DNA of 64,000 bases from Chamaelirium japonicum (taxonomy: Eukaryota > Streptophyta > Magnoliopsida > Liliales > Melanthiaceae). This document shows positions 1 to 12,129 of this stretch, piece after piece. Both the position numbers and the translations under genes were made by a program. The stretch is from contig OX393550.1 of NCBI GenBank assembly GCA_947650365.1, positions 95,894,951 through 95,958,950 on the forward strand, written 5' to 3'. The number at the start of each line of letters is the position of its first letter. Positions within the stretch are counted from its first letter, which is position 1. Under the pieces are notes generated by a model. The model was given only the letters and a program-made list of their open reading frames with translations. It did not search any database and was not told the origin of the DNA.

Positions 1-21
1 ATAAAATATTAAATGTGTGTG

Positions 22-24
<3 letters not shown>

Positions 25-104
<80 letters not shown>
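25..104. repeat. (AT)n microsatellite
   Basis: An almost pure AT dinucleotide run of about 80 bp, preceded by a short GT-rich stretch. It lies in non-coding DNA at the window edge. Confidence 0.95.
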
Positions 105-112
<8 letters not shown>

Positions 113-119
113 ATATAAT

Positions 120-286
120 CGGTTCAGTTCAGTTTAGCTCAGTTTCAAATTTACAAATCCGTCAACATATCCAATTATGTAGTTTTTAACAAACCCAATC
201 CAATCTGATCCATTGAGTGTGTCGAAACCGAGTAACATTGGTCGATTTGGTTTGGTTTGGTTTGGTTTGGATCCTGCACACCCCTA
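120..286. repeat. Remnant right end of an hAT-like MITE
   Basis: The stretch is rich in TTTGG and AACCCAATCC motifs and ends in TGCACACCCCTA near 275-286. That resembles the terminal inverted repeats of the two better preserved hAT-like MITEs in this window (ends of the form TAGGGGTG). The matching left end is not visible, and the (AT)n run may have replaced it. No target duplication can be defined. Confidence 0.35.
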
Positions 287-1990
287 TTGGAAGGGGCCTT
301 ATCAGAGCGTAATGTCGCATCCCGCCTCACTGAGGTCGGACCTCAACGAGTACGATCACGGGGGAAGGCATTGCATGTCCACCAAGCTCAAGGCGAATCT
401 CGATAAGGCCATCTTGGGCTATCTGGGATTCAATTAATTGAGAAAGTCGCCCCCTTGTGGCGGAGGTTGAGCTGGATCATCTAGAGACCAAGGAGATTGT
501 GAAAAGAAGTAACGTGAAGAAGGCTCAAGCCCAAGATGGCATCCAGGCGAAGGGAGAGGCGAAAAGGGGAGGTCGCAGGAAGAAGGCATCGGCGATCTCC
601 CTTATGATTCTGAGGGGGAAGAGGATGAGGGAGCTCGCCGCCGAGACAGCCCTGCGGGGATGCGGCTATGATGGCTGAGGTCGGAGTCCAAGTTGTGCTC
701 CCGGTCCCTCAATCGCTATTAAGGCGATCTCAACCACAGCTAAATCGACGGGTTCGGTAAAAGCAGACTACCTCATGCTCGACACCACTGTGAATGTCGT
801 ACTGTTCTCCGACACTTTAGAGTCTTCACTGAGCTCGAGCTCGAGCTCGAAGGGTGAGGACAAGGAAGAAGGAACAAGAGGAGAAAGAGGAACAGGTGGA
901 TGTGATGTCAGTCACCGATGATCCCGAGCGCAGGGATTTGTTAGGCCAGGGAGAGGGAGGGTGCGATGATGGCGGTGTGTAGCTCGACGTCGGCCTCGTC
1001 ACGAGGGGTCCTGTGACAAGCCACAGGGTGATGTCGTGCCACGGGGTGAAGACTCGGAAAGCGAGAATCTTAAGTCTCGCCTGTTGCCACCCATAGGCAG
1101 GCTTGCACTGGACGAGATCCTAGGGGCGAGGCTTGGCAGGAAATTGACTAAGGTAAATGTTTGGGGCTCTTCTCTCTTACAATAGGTACTTTGATTTACA
1201 ATAAATAGGAAAGATTATGACCCAAGCACTCAAACAAGGTGCTTGGGTTAAACACTCAACCCAAGGAGGGGACTCACTCACCCTCAAAAAAGGAAACACT
1301 AACTCTCAAATGGAGGCTCAAAAGCACTCACCATTACAGAAATCTGAACTCTACCTTATCTCTTGTCATCCACGGCTTGTACAGAACTAGAAAATGCATC
1401 AAAATATGAAGAGTTGAAGCTATTTAATAGCTCTCATGAGAACTCCCTCCAATACTCCGAACACATTCAAACTCTTTGTTAAGCATGCACATTCAAGTGC
1501 CTTGAAATCATTCTTGGACTTCTGAGACTTCTCTTGCCATTATAAACCAATTGATGCAACCTTCAAAATTATATTGCCATTATAAACCAATTGATGCAAC
1601 CTTCAAAATTGTATTGCCGTTATAAGCCAATTCATGCAACCTTCACATTGGACACCGAACCAAAACAAAGACGTAGCATCCGCTTAACCAAGAACTAGTG
1701 AAGATGAAGTTGTCCGCTAGCACGTGTGGCTGAAAAATAGTTGGAGGGGATCAAAGAAGAGTCCAACAAAATTGAGATGGTTCAGTCAACGAAACAGAGA
1801 GTCCAATGATGAGAAGAGGATATCCAAGAAAACATAGGAGTGCCCCCAAGAAGGAAAAAGAGACGCCAAACTGCGATAGTGTGGTCAATGAACAAGACAG
1901 CCAAATGATGAAAATTTCAAGAGGGCACAACCAGGAAAGGCCTACGTGAAAGCAACGAAGGGTTAAGGCAACATGATAAAGCAAACTGAT
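287..1990. other. Gene-free stretch, probable decayed repeat DNA
   Basis: Short open frames occur at 213-437 and 457-678 on the plus strand, but I recognise no family in them. GC-rich text with GAGCTC palindromes near 833-850 is followed by AT-rich text with a 40-bp tandem repeat. If the pyruvate kinase gene continues leftwards, this could all be intron 3 of that gene. No exon of that enzyme is visible here. Confidence 0.4.
1533..1652. repeat. 40-bp tandem repeat, three copies
   Basis: Three consecutive 40-bp units contain TTGCCATTATAAACCAATT followed by a GATGCAACCTTCAAAATT-like half. The third unit has several substitutions. The unit repeats at about 1536, 1576 and 1616. Confidence 0.85.
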
Positions 1991-2020
1991 GGAAATGATG
2001 ATTAACTATGCTATCAAAGT

Positions 2021-2186
2021 CGGGACTAGTCGGCGACTAGTCCCCGACTAGTCCCTGGGCGGCATTTTGCTGACCGATTAATTTTGATTCCGTCATTGCT
2101 GGGCGGAATCCCGACTAGTCCCCGACTAGACCCGACTAGCCCGACTAGTCCCCGACTAACGACTAGTCCCTAGGCAGCATTCTGCA
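2021..2186. repeat. Cluster of GACTAGTC palindromes
   Basis: The palindrome GACTAGTC or close variants recur many times in about 165 bp. They are embedded in CGACTAGTCCCCGACTAGTCCC-type text and are interrupted by a GGCGG-containing spacer. A further isolated copy is at 2632-2643. The function is unknown. Confidence 0.8.
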
Positions 2187-2189
2187 AGT

Positions 2190-3227
2190 AAATTTTTTTT
2201 TGAAAGTAAGCAATTTTATTTAGATTTTTTTACATTGGCTCAAAATCTTGAGTCGCAAGACTCACAACTATGGCTCTTCCCTGTAATCATCTGTTGAGCA
2301 CCTGAGAATCTCAGATAAAAACATAGACAAATAATTAGTTTATTTGTTGATATCCATATAACCCTATAATCAAAATTGGGATTGTTCACTGATTAAACAT
2401 CATCAAACAAATATTGTGATGAATTCTTAGTTCTGAGTCTTTTGACATTGGCATGAAGCCAATACAACTGTGTTATGTTAGACTGTTACTTATGTATTTA
2501 TACCCATGTTGTGAAGTGCGAAGGTATGTATTGTTATTAACCGACTAATATCATACACTTATTGACATTTATGCTAGTTCATATATCATATATGTGTAGG
2601 GAGGGGGGGAGGGGTTAGAATAAGTTTTGGCCGACTAGTCCCGAATTGGTCCCGACCAGCATAGATGATTAAAATGACTTGTAACACCCACCAGCATAGA
2701 GACGTGACATGGCTTTTTCTGCATGGAGTTTGTTCTTTTTTCATCAAAACTTTTGGACTTGTGTTCAAATTATGGCAGATAGTCATTAGATAACATTAAA
2801 TAAAAAATTATTCTAAAAATTCTGTGACCATCAATTCTGTAACCTTTGACCCAGAAAATCACCGTAAATACAAATCAATCCTTGTTCCATCTATTTGCTA
2901 TCAGCTTTGTACTCTCCTTCGCTAGTCAATCTTGTTAAAGAGTTGTCTCTGAATTTCTGCTGTCACTACAAGCTTTTCAATATCTATCCAAAAAGAATCA
3001 CCAACAAAAACAAAAGCCTATATTATACCGGTGATAGCATATGTCAAGACAAAGAATATTGTATACAAGGACGACGAACAAGGTCAGTGAATCCTCTATT
3101 CAGGATGATCATGAAACTTACCGTAGAACCGATGCAAGAGATTCATAACGAAAGGCATTTATGAGATTTACTGAAAATTAAATCTTTCAACAAAAAGGTT
3201 TTGAGACATTTAAAAAAAGCTGCCCAC
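2190..3227 (-). other. Probable intron 3 sequence of the pyruvate kinase gene
   Basis: This AT-rich stretch follows the GT donor at 3227-3226 (minus strand) of exon 3. I looked for the next conserved segment of the enzyme, which normally begins with an Asp-Trp-Leu-Asp motif, and did not find it here or further left. The intron is therefore longer than 3.2 kb, or the gene is broken. Confidence 0.5.
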
Positions 3228-4995
3228 CTTCGAAGAAACTGTAGGAAGCATGGCATTACGCTCTCGAACTACACTACCATCCCGCCAAAAAGTCAAATTA
3301 GCCCGTGGCAATAGCAGCCCAGGGTCAGTACAGCGACACTTCACATCTGGACCTATCTTCTCAATCACCTCAAATCTGACCATTCCTCCATCCACAAGGA
3401 GCTCATCACCAACTTTAACATCTGCAGCATATACAAATAAGTTTAAAATAAAACATACATACATCGCTTGTCCTTCTTACTGGTGAACAAAGAGAAGGCT
3501 GGCTTAACCAAAAGATGGAGTTTTTCAGGCTATAACCTTCAGCGAAGCCGTCATAGTTCACATGAATGGTGCGGTCCGGAAGAGGTAAGTTAAAAGCTCT
3601 AACACTGAATGTCCATATCTCACCGTCCTGTATAAAATGCAAGGGATTAGAAAATGACTTCACACATGCACGTACAAGGACTCCAGATTGTCTGTTGAAT
3701 TTCAATAAATGGGCCTAGAAGTAACTGCATTTTGATCAGACCAGAGACATGGCATGTCAAAAGATGAAGATAGATTCATTATTTGAAGATGTGAAATCAA
3801 GTGAAAGTCGTATTTTATGCAGTAAAATAAATCAATGTGCAGCTTTCCAGAAATATACACGAATTAGGGGACTTCCTTGAATTACAATGAATATACGAGA
3901 CCAATAATTAACGACTAAAATATACGCTGGTTTGCTGAAGGTAAAGATTTAAAGGAAATTGACAAGATTATCTTAAGTATCAAGACAAGCGTAATATTAC
4001 ATGCCTTATATTTGATAATGAAGACCATATCATAGTTGCTATTATCATGAAAGTCCTTATTTATTAGTATTCCCAAGGCCAGATTCTATTATGTTACGAA
4101 TCATGCCCTAAACAGCAGGTGGAAAGCAAAAACCAAATACATTTTTTTTGCAAAAAAAACAAAAACAAAAAAGTTATGACAATGTAGTATTGTGCAACTT
4201 TTCCCTGGACAGAAGATCAAATTTTAAAACATTTATACATGATAATCATATCAGGCTCGTGAAGGTGTTGGTGATGCTATAAGAACTAAGAAGTCCTAAA
4301 AGTAGCAATGCCTAAAAGAAACATCGATTTACAAACTGAGCCATTATTAAAAACAAAGGAACCTTTGTCTCAATAAAGATGCACCAATGTATTGGAGACA
4401 TTATGTTAAGTGTGAAACAGTCAGTCCAGGCGACTAGGTGGCCTAGGCATTTTGCCCTAGCAAGGTGAAGCAGCGCCTATGTGATTGACTACTTATATTC
4501 GTAGACTACTTATATTCATACATTTAGTATTATATATTTATATGTAACAATTGATAAGTATGTTGATTGCCAATTTAGTAACTAATTACAAATTGATAGT
4601 TAAGAAAAATGTGGAGTATAAATACAGCCTCTCTGAACAAAGTACTTGAATTAGAAAAGTTTTATGGAACTTGGATGTACCCAACTTCTTCCCCATCCAC
4701 AATCATGCATTAGTTTGGGAAGAACATGTAATAAAATCTATGACTACCGTCTTCAGATACACATGTACTGAATTGAGGCAGAGAGATAGATGAAAGAGAG
4801 ACCTCCTACTTGCCAGTCTCCGCAAACCCATATCACCAAATGAACTGAGAGAGATATAGAACGAATGAGAAGGACAACTCCGATCGTCGCACCACCACTA
4901 CCTGCCAATTGCCACACCCATAGATGTCACAGGAGCCATATTGTCACGTCAAACTCTAGAGGAACCCAAATAGGAACGGTGGGCAACAACTTAAC

Positions 4996-5049
<54 letters not shown>

Positions 5050-5066
5050 GTGGGCAACAACCTAAC

Positions 5067-5129
<63 letters not shown>

Positions 5130-8100
5130 TATATACCCTATGTTAACTTATGTTCATACAAGATCAAGGTACAAAAAATCGATATATTTCGCGAAATATA
5201 TCGGAAAATGAAAACCCGATACGAAATACCACCTGCAGTTTCGAGCATAACTGGAAATGTCAAAATATCGAGCGGTTCCAAGAAATATTACGATATTTAC
5301 ACGAATTATTTCCATCTCCACGAAATATCGCAAGATTTTGTCGAAATTTCGCAAAAATTTCGGTAAACTTCACGAAATATATCCTAAATTGTGAGACTAA
5401 CTGGTTATAAAAGGGAGATTGTGGCCTGGTTCTAAGCAAATACCCCCCATTTGATTTCAATAAAAATATCAAAAAAATCAAAAACCAAAGGAATCAAAAA
5501 GTAAACTTTCAGTTTTATTAGGAGAAAACAGTTTTCATGGTTTTTTATAAAATCCACATGGTGAGAAAAGTGATTAAATCAACTCCTTTTTAGCTCAAAA
5601 AATTCCACAAGATGTAGAAGTACGAGTGCATCTAGAAAACCATGGTCCGTCTTATGAAATTTTGAATGTATACAAACTTTAATTTATAAAAACTCTTTTT
5701 TCCAGACTTAGTAAAAAAACAGTGTTTCACCTTTCAGCATAATTTTTGCACAATTTTAAACTTACATAACTTTCTTGTTTTAAGTCCGCTTTCAAAATCG
5801 TTTGAAATATTATTTTAACAATCAACTAATCTTTATTTTGAAAATATTTTTATCCAAAAAAAAGATTAAAAAGTATTTGAAAAATATATATCAAAACCGA
5901 ACCAAACAAGATTGCACAAGACTCACAAACTCAATACATTGAATACATGCTATGTGAAGCTCTACACCCCTAGATAGGGTACAAATATTATTTGAGTGTT
6001 CCAAAGTATATATCTATACTTGATTTAAGACTATCCAGAGATTCACTAAAAAATTCCATCAAAAAATCAATATTTCCACCATTTTTACAAAATTGCAATA
6101 TTTTCATACTGTCGAAATATTTACATATCCAGAAGGTCGAAATTTCCACCGAAATAGAGATTTCGAACCTTGTACAAGACACAACAAATATAATAAAAAG
6201 TTGACCATTAACACAAGGGTGCCCAGAAAGAGCCTAAATAATTAGGCGCCCGAGCAGAGTCTATGTGCCTAGGCATCTGATTGCCCGCTCAGGTTCTTCT
6301 GCCCTGGTCTTTGCCTAGGCGCCTGGAGCCTGAAAGTGCTTAGTGGTTGCCTAGAAAAGAGAAGAAGAGGGGAAAAAAAAGAAGAAAAAGAAAAGGCAGA
6401 GAGCATGTTAGGATCGTGCATGATCAATCTTGTTTCCCTCCCTATTTCATTCATGTTACATGTTCATATTATAAAGCCCTCTCAACTTGTTGAATGTCAC
6501 ATGTAAATCTAGTGAACCCCTCTCTACTTGTTGTAGAAGTAGCATGTTCATCCGGTGAATCCATCTCTAGTTCGGACATGTAGTATGTTAACCTTGTGAA
6601 TCCATCTCTAGTTTGCATGTGTAACATGTTCATCTTGCGAATCCATCGCTAGTTTGCACTTGTAATATGCTCATCATGTGAATCTATCTCTAGTTTGCAT
6701 GTGTAACATGTTCATCTTGTGAATCCATCTCTAATTTGTACATGTAACATGTTCATCTTGGAAATCCATCCCTAATTTGCACATGTAGCTTGTTCATCTT
6801 GTAAATCCAACTATATTTTGTACATGTAGCATGTTCATCTTGTGAATGCATCTCTTATTTGCATATGTAGCATGTTCATCTGGTTATTCCATCTCTAGTT
6901 TTGTATATGTAACATTAACATGTTTATCTTGACTTGAGAAGCCCTCTCATAATTGTGTACGAAACACATTCATCCAAAGAAGCATATTTAGTTAAGTATG
7001 CATATGTTGGTTCTATTGCATGCTTGAGAATGATGCTGAGGAAATTAGGCATGTTGACAGTTGAGAAAGCTGTTGAATTCCATAAACACTGGGAGGTGTC
7101 TGATACATCACTTGCATAATCAGCGCACCTTTTGTACAACAGTATCTAGTATTGGTGTGATCATAATTGAATTTTCGGCAGATTTTTGTACCATTGTCAA
7201 ATTTTTGACATAAAAGGAGATAGAAAGTGTATAATGCATGCCATTTCAGAGCTTGTTTACTCATTATTTTGCGAACTTAGTAGTTATATATCTCTCTCTC
7301 ACTCGATGCCATGCACATTGACAGGGGGAGACCTTGTTTTTCTTTATTTTGAAATACTGATATTCACTGCATAAAATTGTTTATTATATTGCTCTTATTG
7401 TTGTATTTATTGTTATTTCTGCCACACACGTGTTTGACTTGTTTGTTGAGTGTGCAGACAGGTGACAGTGTATAAAGAACAAGACGTCAAGCAAAGTTTG
7501 AACTTGTCTTGTTTTTTTTTCGAAAAAGTGTTACTAATCAGATCGTATAGTGAAAAGTTGTATGATTCAGTTGTTCACGAGTTTGCCAAAGGGGCAGAAC
7601 TTGAAGAACAATTAATTGGCAAATTCTAGTTAGAGTTAACATGTGTGTTGCATTGTGGCCTCGATCAAGTGGCAATTTTTGATGAAGTTGAACCCCACAA
7701 AGAACAACAACTACAAGCACCAGCAGTCTTCGGTCAACAACCTTTTAGGATTAAGTAATGACCTTAGATAGCTAGTTAGCCCGTCGTTAAAACACGCACA
7801 CAAGCATTGCATATCTGAATTGTCTAATTATTTGATTGCACATGTTTTCCGAAAAAAAAAATTCAATAAAAGATTTTTTAAACCGAGCTTTATTGAAAAT
7901 CTTATTTACAAATACTTGACAGTTTTATCCGAAAATCAAATTCGAAAACTTGGGAATTGACCATATAAACAATCGAACTGATTGGAATTTTCCATCGGAG
8001 TAGTCAGACTACTTTATTCTACAAAACCCTAAAACTAGATGCAGATTGATTCGAGTATTTAACCAAACCAAATCAGACTTATGCAATAAGAGTTTGGTCA

Positions 8101-11100
8101 CTTTGTGATCCGACCGATCGGGGATTGAACATTAGACCAGTCGAACTATAAAAGTCGAGATAATTTTTCCTCTGTTAGGCCAATCATCATGGGTGAAAAA
8201 AAATAGCTCTGAAAGACCAATCAACCTTCTGGTCAAATCGATCTTCTGGTTAAACCGAGCTGGGAAATCCTTTTTAAAACTCGATGCTGACTCAGCATTA
8301 GACCGATCGATGACTTGAGTCGGACTGATTGAATGGTAGGTATTGTTGTAGGAAAAGGTTTTTGTATAAACCTATGTATCATACTATATAATCACGATCG
8401 GTCGGATTGTAACGCATTGCAGCTTTTTTTTGTTTCAATTAAGATCCCTTGAGAGGTAAGGCTTGGGTTTTCTAAGGGTGGGTTTTTCTGTTATAAACAG
8501 AGGATCATATCCAACTCGAATTATAGGTTTTCCCCTAATATTTTGAGTCGCATCTTACAGAGAGAATTTGTTTATTTTCTTCATCTTTGTGAAGAGAGAA
8601 ACATTATGACCTAGATCATTATTCCTTCATGTGTATCACATACGAAGACTAGTAGACTATCCATCATTAACCTATGAGGTTGTTTGTTTCTCTTAACTGA
8701 GAATTATTCTTCCGGGATTGTGTGTGTTTCGAGGCTTGTGTTCCATTTGGTTACCAGAGACCTCCCTTGAGGAGAAGACGATAGTCATGTGTCGACATTG
8801 TGCACTAAAGACAGTCTATAGCGGATACAGTTCCTGTGTGAATTACAAGGTGAGGAAACATTGCATCAAATGAAGACAGGATCAATGAGTCCGAGCCGTT
8901 TATGGTCTATGTGTCCATCTTATAACTCTTTCACCTTGATAGTGTATTAGACTTGGATAAGGCTTAGTGGAGCAGGAACCTATGTGGATCCGAATCGTGT
9001 TAAATTCTAGTGTCTCTTCCCATGCGGTGGTTTTTTATCTCACTTTGAGCTTTACTCTGTGCATGTTTTTTGTTGTGATTAGGTTTGAAGAAAAATTCAA
9101 CATTATTGAAAAACTTATTCACCCTCCCCTCTTCTAGGTGTTTGTGTCATGATCTATTCTAGTACTTCAGTCTGAGTTAACACAACTACCCTCACAAGGC
9201 CGTGGCAAATTACCCAGTGGAGATGTTTTAAGTAAAATTGAGTTTTAGCTTTATGTTCAGAGTTATATAACCTCACATAAGTGAGAAATTAGATACTCAG
9301 TTAAGAAAATACTCTTCAAGAAGAAAAGGCCAACGTAGCCAAGTGATTCGGTGTTGTATTTAATATGTTGTCTATATACTCTTTTGATATAATTCATCTT
9401 AAAATCAACTAGAAATTTTAAAAAAATTGTAAAAATAAGAAAAGAGTGACTCCAAGGGGCATGAGACCAATATTTAGTTTTAGTCCTGAATTAGTTGTGG
9501 GGGTGGTTTGTGGGAAGACCACGCCCACAACCGAGGTCACCTCCTACTTGGAAGTGGCGACTCAGGACTCCTCTTTTCTGCCTCTGGTGGGTGAGTTAAG
9601 ACGAGGGTGATGTGTCGAGGGCTTCGACTCCGTGGAGTTCGGTCACCCGACAAACACCTCTTGATTTGAACGAAGATCACAAGAAAATCTAAGGCCCCTA
9701 AAATGCGTATCCCCCAGATTGTTCTTGTTTGTAATAAGAGGGATTAAAAGGGATAAATCAGAGAAGTATTAGTTTGATGATTCATTCACTTGGAACTGGG
9801 TAATGCCTTTACCTCGAGGTGTACAAACTACAAGGAATCAACCCCTTCCTTTGTGCCCCAGCTCTCCTTTTATAGGGGAAGTTGGAGGACAAACTTTCAT
9901 TACATGACACATCTCTTCCCATGTGGTGTGTTCTCATTAGTTGCAAGAACAAACTTCCCTCCTTGGCAGTTGTTGCTTGCAGGTCGGTGATGGAGTTCGT
10001 GCCATATATCCGTTTAGGTGCTGTTCCGGTGAGTCGTTTGAAGTGTGTTTGTTCCCCCTTTGAATAAGATTGCCATGTGTCATCTTCCGCTTGGACTGCA
10101 GGCTTTGTTGGGGAAGCCTCTGTATGGAGCCCTCGGGTACGTCAAGGGTTTGGCTCAGTTTGCCACACCTCAACTTTTGAGATGAGTCGGTCCACTCCCA
10201 AGTCATAGCTTGTTGGCAAGTCATGAGACGAGCTTTGATCGTTGTCGTGGTGCTTTCCCTCCTGATGTCTCCTATGGTTCGTCATCCGGGTGACTCTGGG
10301 ATGGTGCTCTAGCTGGGTCTTGAGGAGCCGAATCATGTCTGCCTACTTTCCTTGCCATCCCCTTTGAAGGGTCTTCTCTTGTGGATGCTTTGACTTGGTG
10401 TCGAGTAAAGTGGTGGATATCTTATGCACTCACAATAACTATGAGAGTGGAGATTAGAAAATATTAATAAGCTTCCTCTTGCTAATCAGCAAACTAGTTT
10501 TTAAGACATTTGTTATGATTTTCATCAAATATTGTGGTTGATTCTCCCCCGTTTGAATCTAGTTCCGGAACTAGTTGGTATCACAATATATCAATCTCTT
10601 CATCGATATCCTTCTTTGATTGTATTACGTTTTAAATGCAAAGCATGAAATCTATGTGATTTTACTTTTCCTTTTTTTTTTTTTTTGAACCTACCTGAGA
10701 AAAGGCTATAGGGTTTGAAACTCTGTACAAATTTCCCAAATGATGGTGTGATAATTATTAATTATTATAGGTGCTATTTTCAGGTTAATTACATGGGTGG
10801 TATAGTGGAAGGTTATAAGCATATATTTGTATTTAGGTCTTTTATAAATAAACTACAGAAATAAGGAGGTAGACAAATTTTGGTGCCAAGAAAGATCATG
10901 TTTTTTTTTATATATCTGGAACTGCATGCATTTCATAATCAGTTGAAGGGAACCTCACCTCGGCCTTGGTAGAGGCGGCGCCCCCGAGGTCGCCCATGTG
11001 GATCTCGCTGCCCTCGGTGTCCATCATGACGGCGACGGCGTACCCCTTCTCGTCGTTGAGGCGGCGGACGTGGCGGATGACGCGTCGGTGCCACTCGTGG

Positions 11101-11498
11101 GTCCCGTGGCACATGTTGAGGCGGGCCACGTTCATCCCCCCAACGGCGAGCGCCTCCAGCTGCTCCGCCTCGCATGTGGCGGGGCCGATCGTGCACACCA
11201 GCTTGGTCCGCCGCGTGCTCCTGAACCCGTTCTCCTTCAGCTCCGCCTCCGTCACGGCGTCCACGTCGATCGTCGCCGCCGTGCCGACGCCGTTGTCGGA
11301 GGCGAGGAGCGCCGGGCTGCGATCTGGCGGCAGGAGAGGCGCGGCGGTGGCGCAGCAGATGCGGCGGGGGAGCGGGCGGCGGGGGAGGGAGGGGGTTGGG
11401 AGGCGGAGACAGGGGGGGGAGCGGGGGCTGGGGTTCGGAAGCTTGGAGAGGGATCGGGCGGGGGCGGGAGGGGCCAGGAGGTGGAGGGATTGGGCCAT
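3228..11498 (-). CDS. Plastid pyruvate kinase, alpha/PKP1-like (5' three exons; gene continues past left edge)
   Basis: Pyruvate kinase converts phosphoenolpyruvate and ADP to pyruvate and ATP; the PKP1-type chain acts in plastids and supports fatty acid synthesis. Exon 1 is 10959-11498, exon 2 is 3537-3627 and exon 3 is 3228-3421, all minus. Donors are GTGAGG (10958), GTTATA (3536) and GTGGGC (3227); acceptors end in AG at 3628 and 3422. Phases fit: exon 1 ends on a full codon, and one Asp codon is split between exons 2 and 3. The start is the ATG at 11498 in a GCCATGG context. Residues 1 to about 55 are Ser/Pro/Arg-rich and look like a transit peptide. They are followed by KLVCTIGPA, the substrate-barrel segment [16 protein letters not shown], and the B domain ending [13 protein letters not shown]. 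About 275 residues are present of roughly 580 expected, so most of the TIM barrel and the C-terminal domain lie outside the window. Confidence 0.88.
4434..4995. other. Repeat fragment with GCCTAGGC-type motif, no gene
   Basis: Text around 4434-4460 has a GGTGGCCTAGGCA motif that recurs in diverged form at 6265-6355 (CCTAGGCGCCTGG). This suggests the two ends of one decayed insertion inside the intron. The stretch between them includes the (CT)n tracts and the CGAAAT-rich block. Confidence 0.35.
4996..5128. repeat. Two (CT)n microsatellites
   Basis: There are two CT tracts, at about 4996-5048 and 5069-5128. The repeated spacer TAGTGGGCAACAACCTAAC separates them, and a near copy (GTGGGCAACAACTTAACC) precedes the first tract. 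The unit of spacer plus tract has therefore been duplicated. Confidence 0.93.
5160..6200. repeat. CGAAATATCG/CGAAATTTCG-rich block
   Basis: Short near-palindromic motifs such as CGAAATATCG, TCGAAATTTCGC and CGAAATATAT recur on both strands at 5190-5390 and 6100-6165. Similar AAATTTCGG-type text occurs at 28205-28430 downstream of H2A.Z, so this is probably a dispersed repeat family. No coding potential is convincing. Confidence 0.5.
6480..6935. repeat. 41-bp minisatellite, about 10-11 copies
   Basis: Units contain CATGTTCATCTTGTGAATCC followed by ATCTCTAGTTTGCATGTGTAA, with substitutions. The ATGTTCATC landmark recurs at about 6503, 6544, 6585, 6626, 6667, 6708, 6749, 6790, 6831 and 6872, a constant 41-bp step. 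It lies inside pyruvate kinase intron 1. Confidence 0.9.
7000..9470. other. Gene-free intron sequence, with LTR-like remnant around 8000-9170
   Basis: Only short chance frames are present. The part from about 8000 has repeated CCGATCGGTCGG-type text. Near 9100-9150 it reaches a TATTGAAAAACTTATTCACC motif followed by CCCTCTTCTAGGTG, the style of a copia LTR end. No paired LTR, primer site or target duplication was found, so the call is weak. Confidence 0.3.
9470..10620. other. Gene-free intron sequence, possible decayed LTR
   Basis: The stretch has LTR-like composition: alternating GC-rich and CT-rich text and a CTCCTTTTATAGGGG motif near 9862-9877. I see no reverse transcriptase or gag remnant and no direct-repeat partner in the window. 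Confidence 0.25.
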
Positions 11499-11574
11499 GG
11501 CTCGGTGCCCCACCAGAAGCTGATGGAGCTGAACAGCTGGAGATTGATGAAGAAACGGGGGGTTAGAGAGAGAA

Positions 11575-11576
<2 letters not shown>

Positions 11577-11609
<33 letters not shown>
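11577..11609 (-). promoter_or_regulatory. (CT)n tract in the pyruvate kinase 5' leader
   Basis: On the minus strand this is a CT run of about 33 bp, 79 bp upstream of the chosen ATG. Pyrimidine tracts of this kind are common in plant 5' UTRs near transcription starts. An in-frame upstream ATG at 11618 would translate the tract as a Ser-Leu run; I preferred the downstream ATG because the transit-like sequence begins there. Confidence 0.5.
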
Positions 11610-11803
11610 GGAGTCCACGAAGCGAAGTGGGTGTTAGGTTGGAGGTGCACCTTGAGCCTTCAACTCGTCAACTCACGTCCCCTGTGAGGCTCTGTGACTG
11701 TGAGAGAGACGGACGAGAGTCTGTAGGAAAGGATCCGATGCTAGTAGGACAAAAAACGAGACACCAAAAATGACCCATCTAGTAAGGATTTTTTTTTTTT
11801 TTT

Positions 11804-12067
11804 GGGTTATTTTGACTTTGCCCCCCAAATTTTGCCTTGAATTAGACTTTACCCCCCATATTTTCATTAATTAGACTTTCCCCCCAAAACTAACTGTTCC
11901 GTCAGCTCTTCATCTAAGAGGAAGGGTGAGCTGACGGTAAAGAAATAAAGTTTTGACAGGTGAGCTGACGGAACTGTTAGTTTTGGGGGGTAAAGTCTAA
12001 TTAATGAAAATATGGGGGGGTAAAGTCTAATTCAAGGCATAATTTGGCGGGCAAAGTCAAAATAACC
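11804..12067. mobile_element. Foldback MITE upstream of the pyruvate kinase gene
   Basis: The left arm (11804-11908) and right arm (11962-12067) are inverted copies of about 105 bp. They run from GGTTATTTTGACTTTG through ACTTTACCCCCCATATTTTC to CCGTCAGCTC. A short loop carries a third copy of the GAGCTGACGG motif. It sits about 300 bp upstream of the pyruvate kinase ATG. Long arms and a small loop fit a MULE-type or foldback MITE; no clean target duplication was seen. Confidence 0.8.
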
Positions 12068-12129
12068 TTTTTTTAAAAAAAAATGGGAGGAGACCATATT
12101 GGTCAGCTCATCACTAGTTAGTGCGTCGG

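Larger units (their letters stand above)
3628..10958 (-). other. 7.3-kb intron 1 of the pyruvate kinase gene
   Basis: This intron lies between donor GTGAGG at 10958 and acceptor ACAG at 3629-3628. It contains two (CT)n tracts, CGAAAT-rich repeat DNA, a 41-bp minisatellite and LTR-like remnants near 8000-9170 and 9470-10420. I see no intact gene inside it. The size is inflated by repeats. Confidence 0.8.

Noticed and set aside
11498..11618. Upstream ATG at 11618 as the pyruvate kinase start
   Set aside because: The extra 40 residues are mainly a Ser-Leu run translated from the (CT)n tract; the ATG at 11498 has a better context and starts a normal transit-peptide-like sequence.
10966..11687. 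Long plus-strand frames opposite pyruvate kinase exon 1
   Set aside because: They are antisense shadows of a GC-rich exon; residues show no family and the minus frame is clearly conserved.
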